Source: Liolophura sinensis (lineage: Eukaryota; Mollusca; Polyplacophora; Chitonida; Chitonidae). From it: a stretch of 64,000 bases of DNA. Made by a program: the position numbers and the translations under genes. The notes under the pieces are model-generated. The model was not told the origin of the DNA. It did no database searches and was given only the letters and a program-made list of their open reading frames with translations. Each line of letters opens with the position of its first letter. The first letter of the stretch is position 1. Of the stretch, positions 49,336-61,470 are shown one piece after another. The stretch is from assembly GCF_032854445.1 (NCBI RefSeq), contig NC_088297.1:22453127-22517126 (forward strand), written 5' to 3'.

Positions 49336-49429
49336 TTCGACTGGTGTCAGTTTTAAGAGTAAAGGAAGTCTGAATACTCATGGCAAACAAACGATATCAT
49401 GTTCACGCAGTTTTGTAGGTACGTTGTTG

Positions 49430-50915
49430 TCAAGGTGTTATACATTGCTATCAGTGTATTGGAGATACTTTTTTGTTGTATCACGGTTTTATTTCTAGTT
49501 CGATATCAGTGTATAATAGTTAGTTTAATATCAATGTATTGTATGTAGTTTGTCATAACTGCATTTTGCCCAGTTTATTATCACTGTTTTTCTGTGCAAT
49601 TTATTATCACTGTATTTTCTGGGTAGCTTTGTATCGCCTTATTACAAACGTACTTTAATATCAATGTATAACAGGTAATACTTGATTGGTGCTTTACGCC
49701 GTACGCAAAAATATTTCATTCATACAACGGTGGCCAACATTATGGTGGCAGGAAACCGGGCAGAGCCCGGGCAAAACTCACGTCCATCCACAGGTTGCTG
49801 CAGACTCTCCCACGCACGGCTGGAAAGGATGCCAGCAAGAGCTGGACGTTACTTATATCACAATTTTGTAGATCAACTGATATCACTATATTGTTAGTAA
49901 ATTGGTATTACTGTACATCAGGTAAACTGATATCACTGTTTTGTAGGTAAATTGATATAACTGTACTGTAGGTAAATTGATATCGTTGTGATGCAGTCAA
50001 ATTGATATCACTGTTTTGTAGGCACATTGCTATCACTGTATTGTAGGTAAATTGATATCACTGTACTGTTGGTAAATTGATATCATTGTAGTATTGATCA
50101 AGAGATATCACTGTTTTGTACGTAAATTGATATATCACTGTATAGTAAATAAACTGATATCACTGTATAGTATGTAAATTGATATCACTGTATTCTAGTT
50201 AAATTGATATAACTGTATGGTAACAAACTGATATCACTGTATTATGCACAAATTGATGTCACTGTACTGTAGTTAAATAAATATTACTGTATTGTAGTAA
50301 ATTGATGTCAGTGTTTTAAGGTAAATTGATATGCCTGTTTTTGTAGTTAAATTTATATCTCTGTATTGTAGTTAAATTTATATCTCTGTATTGTAGGTAA
50401 ATTGATGTGTCTGTCCTGTAAGTAAATCGATATCACTGTATTAAAGGTTAATTAATATCACCGTATTGTAGATAAATTCATATCACTGTATTCTCGTTAA
50501 AATAGCATCACTGTATTGTACATAAATTGATATCACTGTACTATAGGTAAATTGATATCTATATACTATTACTAAATCGATATCTGTATTGTAAATAAAT
50601 TGACATCATTGGATTGAAAGTACATTGATATTACTGTATTGTAGGTAAGTTGAGAAACTGATATCACTGTGCTGTAGTTAAATTGATATCACTGTTTTGT
50701 AGGTAAATTGATATCACTGTACTTTAGGTAAATTGATATCACTGTACTGTAAGTAAATTGATGTCATTGTATTCTAATTAGATTGATATCAATGCACTGT
50801 AGGTAAATTGATATTACTGTATTCTAGTTAAATTGATATAACTGTTTTGTAGGTAAATTGATATCATGTACTGTAGTTAAATTGATATCACTGTTTTATA
50901 TGAAAAATTGATATC
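49430..50915 (+). repeat. 25-bp satellite array, TTGATATCACTGTA type, + orientation
   Basis: About 40 clear units from 49890, with looser units and a SINE piece (49683-49846) before them. The unit is TTGATATCACTGTACTGTAG plus GTAAA, with a palindromic TGATATCA core. Many units drift in length and sequence. At 50915-50965 the orientation flips for two or three units. Confidence 0.93.
49683..49846 (-). mobile_element. SINE family A, head-truncated copy
   Basis: Carries TTACGCCGTACGCAAAAATA, CATTATGGTGGCAGGAAACC and GCCAGCAAGAGCTGGA, in reverse order relative to the family head. The tRNA-like head is missing. Confidence 0.85.
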
Positions 50916-50949
50916 ACAATTTGCCTACAGTACAGTGATATCAGTTTGA

Positions 50950-51484
50950 ACAGTGATATCAGTTTGAACAAATTTCCGATATATGACGTACATGTACGTA
51001 TACAGAAACCATGTTGGTGGAGAAGAAGTGGTATTCAGGGAATGTAACATTGTCCAAACGGGCACACCAGCCTCGTCGACGGCATATTTTTCACCAAGAC
51101 TGTATTTCAACAGTAAGAACGGTGAAATCTACAAATTCCGTGTCAAAGGCCTGGTTTGAACACGTACCTCGTATACCCAAGCGATTGAATTGCAAACTCC
51201 TCTAACTGCTGAACCACGGCCCATCCCGCAGTTGTTTTGTCAACACCGTTTATTGTTATTCATGTTTTTATAATTAATACATATACATGCATTTGTATTT
51301 ACATGTAGTCTAATATGTGTGCACATAATGAATCTCTGTATCTATGATAAGGTTGTATGTATTATACGCCTTTTTATGTCAGAATTTTAATTTCTCACGT
51401 ATTATTTTCTTTGTGTAAGTGGCTATCCTTTTCCTCCCTATTATATCGTCCAAATGCAGGATGCATGAACGGGAAACTAATATT
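50950..51484 (-). repeat. SINE-containing segment, left member of an inverted pair
   Basis: Reverse complement matches 53088-53930 with gaps. Landmarks are GTTGGTGGAGAAGAAGTGG, ATTCAGGGAATGT, CAAAGGCCTGGTTTGAACAC and GAACGGGAAACTAATATT. Read on the minus strand, 51228 downward begins with a tRNA-like head (GTGGTTCAGCAGTTAG, then CGTGTTCAAACCAGG as B box), so the core is a third SINE family. Confidence 0.82.
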
Positions 51485-52345
51485 TTGCTAATATAGGTTT
51501 AAAAAAGATGGAATGTTTGTTATATTATGACTACATCTTTCCAAAATATTTTTCAAATGTCTGTTTCGACGCATAGATTTATATATTTTGACAATATATG
51601 AAACCTATTCCATATTCATTTATCCCATTGTATGCAAACAATAACTGCGCTTTTGGTTTCCTTTTAGTGCGGTTTTTTGACATATCCCTCTCTATATATA
51701 GCCATTATAACAGGCGATTTCACTATGGATTATCTAATTAGCAAATCACTCATCCTTCAGGGCACGGTACGAACGGGAAGCGGCACAATTACGTGGGCGA
51801 AAGAATTTCCGGTAACGCATGTCATTTCCGGGTCATCAGATAGTCAAATGCATTGTTTAAAGCAAGTACGACACGATTGTGTGTTGGCCGATTATAGAGC
51901 TCCTGACAAATAATACGTAGTAAAAGTAGTTTCACTTGCTTTTTGAAGAAACAGGTTATGATTTAGGCCTGTATAAAATGCAGTTCAGCCGAATTTAGGC
52001 GGTTGTCATTGTTTCCAACGTGCAGCCACGAATTGCACACTGTTCATTAGCGTTTACAAACTAAACACATCGTGGTTTGATTTTCAACACGTGCATTTTT
52101 ATCAGTAGTTAGACATAGATTGATGCCAACCTTTAGCGGATAAATGTACATAATTCCTTGTAATATCGTCAAGTCAAAGTTATAAATTTATATACAATGA
52201 CACAAAATTGACTAACATATAATCATAAACTGGAGCGCATTTAATGCTAAACAGCCTACCCTACAGCAATGGGAAAGTACATGCGCGTTTAACAATGTAT
52301 ACCAGCTTGTCCCCGATGTAGTGATGGCAAACTACATGTATCAAC

Positions 52346-53082
52346 ATTGCCACGGTATCACTTTACCTGCAAGACAGTAATATCAGTTTACCTGCAAAAC
52401 AGTGGTATCAATTTATCTACAATACAGTGATATAAATTTACCTGAAATACACTGGGGGCTTCCGAAGCCGAGGGAGTTAGCACGCCAACGCGGCGCTATG
52501 ACCCAGGATCCTCTCACCAGTGCACTTGGAGTTTAAGTCCAGTTCAAGCTGGCTTCCTCGCCGGCCGTAAGTGTTGAAGGTCTGCCATTTTCTTCCCACC
52601 ATCATGCTGGTCGCAGTCGTATAAGTGAAATATTCTTAAGTACGGCGTAAAAACACCGATCAATTAAATAAATAAATAAAACACAGTGATATCAGTTTAC
52701 CTATAATGCAGGGATACCAATTTACGTTCAGTACGGTGATATCAATTTATCAAGTTACCTACAATACAGTGATATCAATATAGTTACGGTACATTGATGT
52801 CAATTTACCTACAATACAGGGATACCAATTTACCTACAGTACACTGATATCGATTTACTTACAGTACAGTGATATCAATTTACCTAGAGTACAATGATAT
52901 CAATTTACCTACAGTACAGTGCTATCAATTTATCAACTTACCTACAACACAGTGACATCAATATACTTACGGCACACTGATGTAAATTTACATACAATAC
53001 AGTGATATCAATTTATCAACAGTACAGTGATATAAATTTACCTTCAGTACAGTGATATCAATTCACCCACAATACAGGTGTG
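52346..53082 (-). repeat. 25-bp satellite array, same unit in reverse orientation
   Basis: Units read TTTACCTACAGTACAGTGAT then ATCAA, the reverse complement of the array at 49430-50915. A SINE at 52454-52680 splits it. Confidence 0.93.
52454..52680 (+). mobile_element. SINE family A inside the reversed satellite
   Basis: Diverged head (CTTCCGAAGCCGAGGGAGTT), B box with AGTTTAAGTCCAG, body and AAATA tail. It lacks part of the central body. It splits the 25-bp array, so it came later than the array. Confidence 0.85.
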
Positions 53083-53087
53083 AACAT

Positions 53088-53930
53088 ACAATATTAGTTT
53101 CCCGTTCACGCATCATACATTTGGATGAAATAATAGGGAGGAAAACAGACAGCCACATACACAAAGAAAGTAATATGTGAGAACCTTTAAAAAATGACAT
53201 AAATCTATTATAATAGATGCAGAGATCCATTATGTACACGTATATTAGACTACATGTAAAATACAAACGCGTGTACATGTATTAATTATAATAACATGCA
53301 TAACAATATACGGTGTTTACAAAACAACCGCGGGATGGTCTGTGGTTCAGCAGTTATTGGAGTTTGCATTTCAGTCGCTTGGGCAAACGAGGTACGTGTT
53401 CAAACCAGGCCTTTGAAACCTAATTGGTAGATTTCTCCGTTCTTACTCTTGAGTGTGTGACTGAGTGCTTGGGGTTTGACGTCGTACTTAACAATTTTTC
53501 AGTCATATGACGACGAAGGAATCCTTAGAGTGCATGTAATGTGCTTCCTTTTTGCAGAACGGATTTTCATCGTTCTTTTATCTAGTGCTGCTTCACTGGG
53601 TCGACTTGCCGAAGGCATTATACTGATACGGGGTCAACCAGTTGTTGCACCTATCCCGTTCGTGCTGAACATCAAGCGAGGAAGGTACAACTTCATCGTT
53701 TAAAGTTTTAGGTGTGATTTGACTCAGGATTAACCCTAGATCTACCGGTCCCCAAAGCGGACGCTCTACCAACTGTGCTATCGGGGTCGATACTTATTGT
53801 TGGACGTAGTCTTGATGACAATATGTCTTGGCGATGCTCGTGTGCCCGTTTGGACAATCTTACATTTCTTGAATACCACTTCTCCTCCACCAACATGGTG
53901 TCTATATAGGTATATGTACGTCATATACTG
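53088..53930 (+). repeat. SINE-containing segment, right member of the inverted pair, interrupted
   Basis: It runs ATATTAGTTTCCCGTTC ... GTGGTTCAGCAGTTATTGG ... GTGTTCAAACCAGG, is interrupted at about 53455-53790 by a minus-strand SINE of another family, then resumes with GTGCCCGTTTGGACAAT and ACCACTTCTCCTCCACCAAC. Confidence 0.82.
53455..53790 (-). mobile_element. SINE family B nested in the inverted segment
   Basis: Low end TTGGGGTTTGACGTCGTACT, high end, on the minus strand, CCCCGATAGCACAGTTGG then TAGAGCGTCCGC as tRNA-like head. It interrupts the right member of the inverted pair, so it inserted after that pair formed. Confidence 0.83.
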
Positions 53931-54465
53931 GAAATTTTTTTCAAATTACAAAAGCATTCCAGCCATGGTAGTGACCGCCCCCCCCTCCCCCAATAAAATA
54001 TAACCCATAGCGCTAGGCCAACAATTAAATAAATAAATAAATTTTCCAACTGAGCCTTACAAGATTATCAAAAATTAGGTCTTGGTTTCGAATCCATTGC
54101 AACCATGCAACAAATGGGTGACCACTTGTGTTAGAAACTTTGCCCAGTGTAGTGGTTTAATTGTCTCTATCCATAGATACCCCAAAACCTCACCCCCAAG
54201 TAGTCCACCCCCGAAGAGTCACATTCAGTACCATTACAAATGATTAACTACAATCTGTTCAAGGCTTTTATCCTAACGTTCAAGCTATACGATCAAGAGA
54301 CATAGCCTGTACGTCATTTTACGTCAATGCTAGTCACCAAGGGGATAAGCTGTGGAATCTCTGCAACTGGAAGGGTGGATCTCTACAAACCTCGGACAGG
54401 GAATGCCTAACCATAAAACCCCTCTACTATGCATCTTCCATTGGTAGGGCTATTTGGGTAATCGT

Positions 54466-54758
54466 ACATGAAGCTAGATAGTGATCTCCTGCCTTATCCC
54501 GTACATCTGCAGGTCTATGAAGCTAGATAGTGATCTCCTGCCTTATCCCGTGCATCTACAGGTCTATGAAGCTAGATAGTTATCACCTGCCTTATCCCGT
54601 ACATCTACAGGTCTATGAAGCTAGATAGTGATCACCTGCCTTATCCCGTACATCTACAGGTCTATGAAGCTAGATAGTTATCACCTGCCTTATCCCGTAC
54701 ATCTACAGGTCTATGAAGCTAGATAGTGATCACCTGCCTTATCCCGTACATCCACAGC
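54466..54758. repeat. 49-bp minisatellite, six units
   Basis: The unit is ATGAAGCTAGATAGTGATC, then CCTGCCTTATCCCGTACATC and TACAGGTCT. Units differ at only a few positions. Confidence 0.94.
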
Positions 54759-55024
54759 TTTACGTCATGAACAGCCCGGAAATGTCCACTTTAAAACACT
54801 CAAACACATTCATGTATGTGCAAACGTGTGTATATACACTGTCTTGTTCTTTGTTTGTATGTTTGTTTTAAAGTTTTAAAGTATCCAACATACATGTATT
54901 TATAGTGCTGCCTCACTGGAACGCCATGCCGAAGACACCAGACATATATTACACCCAGTCAAAGTATAGCAGCTTACATTCGAACGACGAGTACGCCTAC
55001 CTGACCTATCGTATTATCGTGGGG

Positions 55025-55275
55025 GCCTCCGTGGCTCAGTTGTTTAGCGCGCTAGCGCAGCGTAACGACCCAGGAGCCTCTCACCAATGCGGTCGCGGTG
55101 AGTTCAAGTCCAGTTCATGCTGGCTTCCTCTCTGTACGTACATGGGAAGGTCTGCCAGCAACCTGTGAATTGTCGTGCGTTTCCCCCGGGCTCGGCCCAG
55201 TTTCCTCCCACCATAATGCTGGCCGCCATCGCATAAGTGAAATATTCTTGAGTACGACGTAAGACACCAATCAAA

Positions 55276-55310
<35 letters not shown>

Positions 55311-55312
55311 AT
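55025..55312 (+). mobile_element. SINE family A, full-length copy
   Basis: It starts GCCTCCGTGGCTCAGTTG (A box region of a tRNA-like head), has GTGAGTTCAAGTCCAG as B box, a conserved body (CACCATAATGCTGGCC, AAATATTCTTGAGTACG) and an AAATA-rich tail. This is the best reference copy in the window. The tRNA-like head would provide an internal Pol III promoter; the element depends on LINE enzymes. Confidence 0.92.
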
Positions 55313-55613
55313 ATTATCGAGTGACCAAAGTGCAAACATTGTAAACTTAATGTCATGTCTCCAGCTTACTATGATGATGCTCTAACGGCCGCATTGTGGT
55401 CATTTGGATATAAATATAGTCTACTACTCTACAGTTGTTAGAATGTTACAGTTACCGAAAATTGGCCAAGTACCGAAATGGGATCAAATACAGATATCCG
55501 ACCAAAAACAGAAATCTGACAAAATAAATTTGACTACCAAGGTCAGAAGACAACCCGTAATCTCAGTCATCAGATCTTACTATGTATATTTAGCCAGTAC
55601 ATTTTAAAGTTTC

Positions 55614-55925
55614 AATCGGGAGCGGTAGAGCTCCTGAGTCAAGTCACACCTAAGACTAAAGAGGAAGTTGAAACTTCCTCGCCGGGCGTTCAGCATGAAG
55701 GGGATAGTGCAACGACTGGTTGACCCGTATCAGTATAGCGGCTCGGGTGGGGCAGCTTACTTGCCCTCGGTAAGGCGTCTCAGTGAAGCAGCACTAGATA
55801 AAAGAGTGGTGGAAATCCGTCCTGCAACAAGGAAGCACATTACATGCACTCTAAGGATTCCTTCGTCGTCATATGACTGAATTGTGAAATTGTTAAATAC
55901 GACGTTAAACCCACTCACTCTCTCA
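55614..55925 (+). mobile_element. SINE family B
   Basis: Part of a tRNA-like head (CGGTAGAGCTCCTGAGTCAA), the body shared with 31893-32116 and the GTCGTCATATGACTGAATTG end. Confidence 0.82.
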
Positions 55926-56479
55926 AAGTTTAAAATAGGTTCTCTTAATCCAGCTTATCGCCCATCCATTTACACTGAGACAGACACTGGGCCTTCCAGA
56001 GCATTTCAGGAAAACATCTATGATTTAAAAACAAACATGCCGGAAAATGCTACAAAAGGATTGGTAAAGTCATTAAAATTGTGGGTTAACTATTTTTAAC
56101 ATGGATAATAACATGCTTGACCGTACGTGAATTTAGAAATTTGTTGGCGCTTTGAACTCTCATGGCCGTGTGGATTTTACTTGTTGCTAGATAAGTACAT
56201 ACACCTGCATTAACTCCGGTGCGAATGGAAGCCATCTAAAAACTCTTTCTCTTCACTCTTATACATTATAGTATATCAGCATTTTAGATACCTGCCTGCA
56301 AAAACATGGCGTCGATTTTGACTGTAGACAAATCCTGCAGCATGCGGTTTTCTCATGTGCGGAATGGGAGACGGCCGGGAGACGGCGGTTTTGGAGGTGA
56401 GAATCGGGTAAGGGAGAGAAATATCCGCTGTCTGTTGAAAACGCTTCCGCCAATTTTGTTAAGCCGGTCACTTTCACAA

Positions 56480-56892
56480 ACATAAAGGGTCAGCGGGCGC
56501 GCCGAGACGACCGCATTTACGGTAAATAAGACATCGCAATCCGGGCATTCTTTCTACGAGTCTGTGCTAGACATCATTCCTCCACGTCCTCGCGCTGCGA
56601 ATAAACTGTTCTAAGGAGACGTGGACCGTCGGGACTGTGACTTTGTGAACGGCCATCATATCATACTTGAACGCAAGTCAGCGACAACGGACAAAATCAC
56701 GACTATACCCCCATTCAGAATCTGTGTGAAGACAGACTGTGGTCAAACCATCTCTAAGGTCAGAGCTTTGAGCTTTTAAGCAGCACAGGTGTATATCTTC
56801 ATCATCGGACGACGCCGAAATAGTGTGGATCATTTTCACCTAGTGCCGTGGATAGAACAATTTATCAGCGGTCATCGACTTTACATTGCAGG
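56480..56892 (+). promoter_or_regulatory. CpG-richer segment ending in a good splice donor, possible 5' exon
   Basis: The stretch holds GGCGCGCCGAGACGACCGCA and other CpG, unlike the AT-rich surroundings, and ends ATTGCAG followed by GTAAGG. It could be an untranslated first exon of a gene running beyond this area. No coding frame was recognised. Confidence 0.25.
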
Positions 56893-57765
56893 TAAGGTGA
56901 TTTGATTATGGAGGAGAAGACTGACGATTTTCTGACTGCAATACAACCGGTAAAACTTTAGATATCACGTTCTCCTGGAATGACCATTAAGTGAGGCGTC
57001 AAGCAACAAAATCAGAGCTCAAAGTAAATTCGCAAACAAAATTAAATTCGTAATATAAAAGGAAACACGATTGTAATTCGTATGCCTTGGAATACTGAAG
57101 TCTCCCTACTCTCTTGCCTTTGCTGGGCCTCAGTGAGAATAAATGGTCCGCGGTGCTCCTGGAACCGTTTGTGCATTTTTACTATTGTAGAAGACTATTA
57201 TTCTTCTGCCGCCATGCCAGTCAATACTACATATATAATAGTACATGGGAATGTTTCAGATTAACTTGCCCAAGGCTGGTGGTTTTCTCCAGGCACGTTA
57301 TAAGCTCAACCCATAAAACTAACCGCCATGGTACATATAAAAATCTTTCAGTTTGACAATACAGAACAAATGAACAAATAAAAAAATAGTGCAAAAAAAG
57401 AACTCACAGCAAAAATCACCGCGGACGCATTTACCTTATAGAGCGTATGACGAATCCCCCCCCTCCCCCCACCTAACCAACACCCACACGGATCACTAAG
57501 TTGTCGTAGACTTAATAGTCGGTATTATTTCTAAACTTGGATTTCAAGTTAATTTTCTTAATTTTGTCATGAAAAAGTCTTGTACAAATGTAAGTATCAA
57601 AATGAAAATTCCTCACGTAATTTTAACGCTGTAAACTGTTTTGAAGATAAGACTTGAGACTAAGCCAGATTCATAATTTTGAATGCCTAATGTGTGTTCA
57701 AAACATAAGTATAACGCACATCAATGCATAAATATCAATTCCAGCGAAACTCAAATCCTGAGAAT

Positions 57766-57808
57766 ATTCTTGAGTTCGGCGTAAAACATCAATTAAATTA
57801 ATAAATAG
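57766..57808 (+). mobile_element. SINE family A tail fragment
   Basis: ATATTCTTGAGTTCGGCG and AAAACATCAATTAAATTAAT. Confidence 0.6.
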
Positions 57809-58296
57809 TCCTGGCTCCGGTTTCTCGAAACTTCTTACGTTATTTTGCTTAAGCAAAAGTGTTTCGTCAAGAAACACTCCATCCTGGACTTACGCAAAAA
57901 AATTCCGACTTAAGCTGGACTTAGGTAGTTTAGCGAAACCGGGCCCTGAACTATATAAAAGCGAGAACGAGTACTAGAGAACGAGAGAAAGCGAGTACTA
58001 TATTTAAGTTAAAAAAAATTGCCATGATGATAACCATAACCTTAATGCATGTGTGCTCACACGATCAGCAATATTGCTACCACCATGCATGCTTTTAAAC
58101 AAAAGCCTCAAATACTCATAAGATTGTCGTAGGCCTACGTAGAAAGGGTCAAGTCTTAAACAATTAAACTACCTTGTTATAAGTATGGGAGCCGAATTGA
58201 TTTGCCTTTCCCGGTGCTTGTATATAAGAATGTTCCCGTATACATTAACATTATTCAATCCACATACCGGGAATTCATGTGAATTTTCCAATGTAG

Positions 58297-58462
58297 GATC
58301 GTACGTGGGAAGGCCTGCAGCAACCTTCGGATGGTTGTGATGGGTTTTCCCCGAACTCCTGAAAGTGAAATTTCCTCCGTCCATAATGCTGGCCGCCGTC
58401 GTATAAGAGAAATAATCTTGAGGACGGGGTAAAAAAACCAATCAAATAAATAAATAAATAAA
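58297..58462 (+). mobile_element. SINE family A, 3' part
   Basis: GATCGTACGTGGGAAGGCC to the AAATA tail; head absent. Confidence 0.85.
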
Positions 58463-60628
58463 ATTAAAAGAATGATTTTAATCGTTTCATATCATTTGTG
58501 ACGTATGTGACGAACTGTTAGTGCCATTCTCGTCTTATAAGTATGGTATTCCTACATGCAGAACCGTCTGGAAATAAGGGGGGGGGAGAGTTGATTTGGG
58601 ATAAAGAATAAATCTTTTATGTAGCCTATATACACATATTCTATTAATTCAACGTAAATATTCTATTAGACTAACGTGGTACCATGTTGAATATGACAGA
58701 AAACATTCTTGTATCACTCGGACAACAGAAGTTCTGTTAAAATTAACAGACTAATTTTTTAGTGTATCATGAGTTAATAAAATTAGAAGGCGGTGTGTGA
58801 TACGTTCCAGGAAGTGTAAATCCCGGTAACCTATAGCTTGTCTACATAACTCTCCTGCCGGTAACTTCGTAACGCTTTTATCTTGTCAAGTTATAGGCCT
58901 AATTACCTTCGCTGCGTACTCGTGAACCTTATGAACCTTAGCGACTCGAAAAGGAATGTCGAGGAACTAAAAAGAACATCAAATAAACCACGGCCGCCCA
59001 AGAGACATATAGTGATGTAAACTTCTGAACTCATTTTCACCTCGCTGAAAACAAATTTTGTGTGAACCGGGTCAAAGGCTTGTATCACTGACATTTCTGA
59101 TATTAAAGGATACATGAAAAGGTAGAGTAAAATTAAGAGTATTGTTTTCACGATAATGAAAAAAGACATGCCCAAAACCGAGAAACATTTTTCATGTTTG
59201 AGGCATATTTTATATTTCTTATTAACCTCTCCATTTTATGCATATTTTCCTTCAATGGTCGGGAATATTCTGAAATGACGTCATCGATGAACATACTGCC
59301 TCATAATGTTATAGCGTGTCTAATTCGAGCTTTCCCCCAACAAAGCCGTTTTCACAGTTAACACCGTTCATATCACAACACCATTCTTACTTAATCTCCA
59401 AATTGACCGCAGGGGCCTTAGAAAAACTTATAGTTTAAAGCCATTTTTACACCCCAAGAAAAAAGGCGAAAAGCTCTTTTGAATGTTCATATGTTAGGGC
59501 ACACCTTGAACTCCATATTAAGAAATGAAAGCCAAGCGTTTCACGTATCCTGAAAGCCTTATAAAACTTAGAAAACAAAGCGTGGGGTTCAAACCGGCCT
59601 TGGCCTGGGATTTGTAGACTGTCCCCTCTGTATCACTGCAATCACTTTTATCACTGAAGATATATTGTCTTCCACCAATATAGTGTGTAAATCTGTACTC
59701 ACACGTGGGATACGTCGTCAGTAGACCGTAACTAAGCTAGAAGGTCAGATACGTGTAATTATTATAGGGCACTGTGTTCATATTCGCTTGAGGCAGACTT
59801 GAAAATCCATAATGGGTGAATATTCCGATTTAGTGTGAGCAACAATGTTCATTATGGAGTTCCACTGATGTAAACGATTCCTGAAAACCAAAAAAAAAAA
59901 AAAAAAAAAAACACTTGACAGACCCCGTTGTGAAAGTTAGAAGACTGGATGAACATTATAAAGTACCGTAACACATTTGAAAGCACCGGATACATATTGT
60001 GGATTTCTATAGGCCCACCTCCAGCCTACACGTATATCTGATCTGTCTACAACCTAGACTGTATTATTGAGTTTATACGTCTTACTGCAAACACTGCAGT
60101 ACATGTAGGATTATCACAGTAATTATGAATGAGTAATAAAGGGATCGACATCTCACATTAATACACATGATAGTTATAACCGCTGTGAGTTTAATGTATA
60201 ATGAATACAGTAGTTCAGACCTATATGATTAAGAAAACCAAGGGAGATAACCCGGCGGCAACTTTCACCTACCCGTACTCATGCCGATTATCTAGGACAG
60301 GTGAGTAGGCCTAAGCCCCTATGTAGCGTGACTTTGTTGCCGATCCGAACTGCCCCTGTTTTAGGACAGGATGGATACACATTTCAGCCAGAAATCACAG
60401 GCGTTTAATTCATTTACAAACTTCATCCTGGTCGTGCTGTCGAATAGTCTGTGATAAAACATGCTGGTACTCCCACCGGATGTAGCGTGTCGGTAAAGTA
60501 TCGAAATATGGGTGACGGGTAATACGAGTCTACGTTTTCATTAAGTAGGGACGTTTTGTACATCACCTGTAACTAAGCCTTCTATGACCCGTCCAAGGGA
60601 TATCCCGCACTTTTAAGCTTACAAATCC
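58463..60628. other. No recognised gene
   Basis: Short frames, a G run at 58581 and a poly-A run of about 20 at 59890-59910. Confidence 0.5.
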
Positions 60629-61035
60629 CTAGTCCGAGATTGCTGTGACATTAGGTTTGACAAAAGTTTTGGTCGGCCGAGGACGGCCCCAAAACAACGT
60701 CAAATATGTCGAGGCTGTGAGTAGGCCCGCAACTGTTAGCTTTGAGCATCACCAAGGAATCTCGCGCTCCACGTGACGACCTAGGAAATAACCGATCGAC
60801 AGTGTGCTTGTGATACCTCGACAGTAGAAAGGATAAGGAAAACAAGTGTCTGCAAACTCTAGGCCGTGGAGACGTAGGCCCATTTGATGGGTAATTTTTG
60901 TCTCAAACGCCGTGACAAGCTGCCACGGCAACTGCATCCGGTTTTTATGTGGAGCGCGTTCTGACGTTGGTTTGGGGTCATCCCTGGCCGATCAAAACTT
61001 GTACCAAACCTAACGTCAGAGCAATCTCGGTCTAG
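60629..61035. mobile_element. MITE-like element with 75-bp inverted ends
   Basis: 60629-60703 and 60961-61035 are imperfect reverse complements, both starting CTAG.CCGAGATTGCT from the outside and reaching CCCCAAA.CAACGTCA inside. They flank about 257 bp without coding signal. Flanks (ACAAATCC and TAAATTCC) show no exact target duplication. It could also be an inverted duplication rather than a transposon. Confidence 0.65.
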
Positions 61036-61410
61036 TAAATTCCATGCGTTTATGTAGAATATAAGGATAACTATTTAGTACCGCTAATTCATGTCGAACT
61101 TGGTCTATTTGATTCGTGCTCAACACTGTAGACGACTACTGAAGAATTTTAAATTACATAGGCCTAGGCGAATTTCAATAGTTTTATTTTTCAAGTGGCT
61201 TCTCGGAAACAGGCATTCAGCTTTCAACCAAAGATTGGTGTTTCAACTGATCTCCATGGACTGTGCCGCTAATTTCATTTTCGTTTTCACCGTTGTCACG
61301 TGGAGTTGAGTGTGAATAGCTGCCGTCATGATAGCCGTAGTCAGAGGAAATGTGTATTTAGCTTAAACATTTAAACCAGAGAAATGAAAGCTGTTCATAC
61401 TTTCATTTTC

Positions 61411-61470
61411 CGGCATAATGCTGGTCGCCGTAAGTGAACTATTCCTGAGTGAAAAATAAATAGATTCTGG
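61411..61470 (+). mobile_element. SINE family A fragment
   Basis: CCGGCATAATGCTGGTCGCC, AAGTGAACTATTCCTGAGTG. Confidence 0.6.

Larger units (their letters stand above)
55926..58296. other. No recognised gene
   Basis: Apart from the CpG-richer patch at 56480-56892 and a SINE tail at 57766, only short frames. A GCTTAAGCAAAAGTG block near 57850 also occurs near 46798, so a low-copy repeat is present. Confidence 0.45.

Noticed and set aside
55025-55110. Possible functional tRNA gene
   Set aside because: The A and B boxes belong to a SINE head; the acceptor stem does not close and many copies share the same body.
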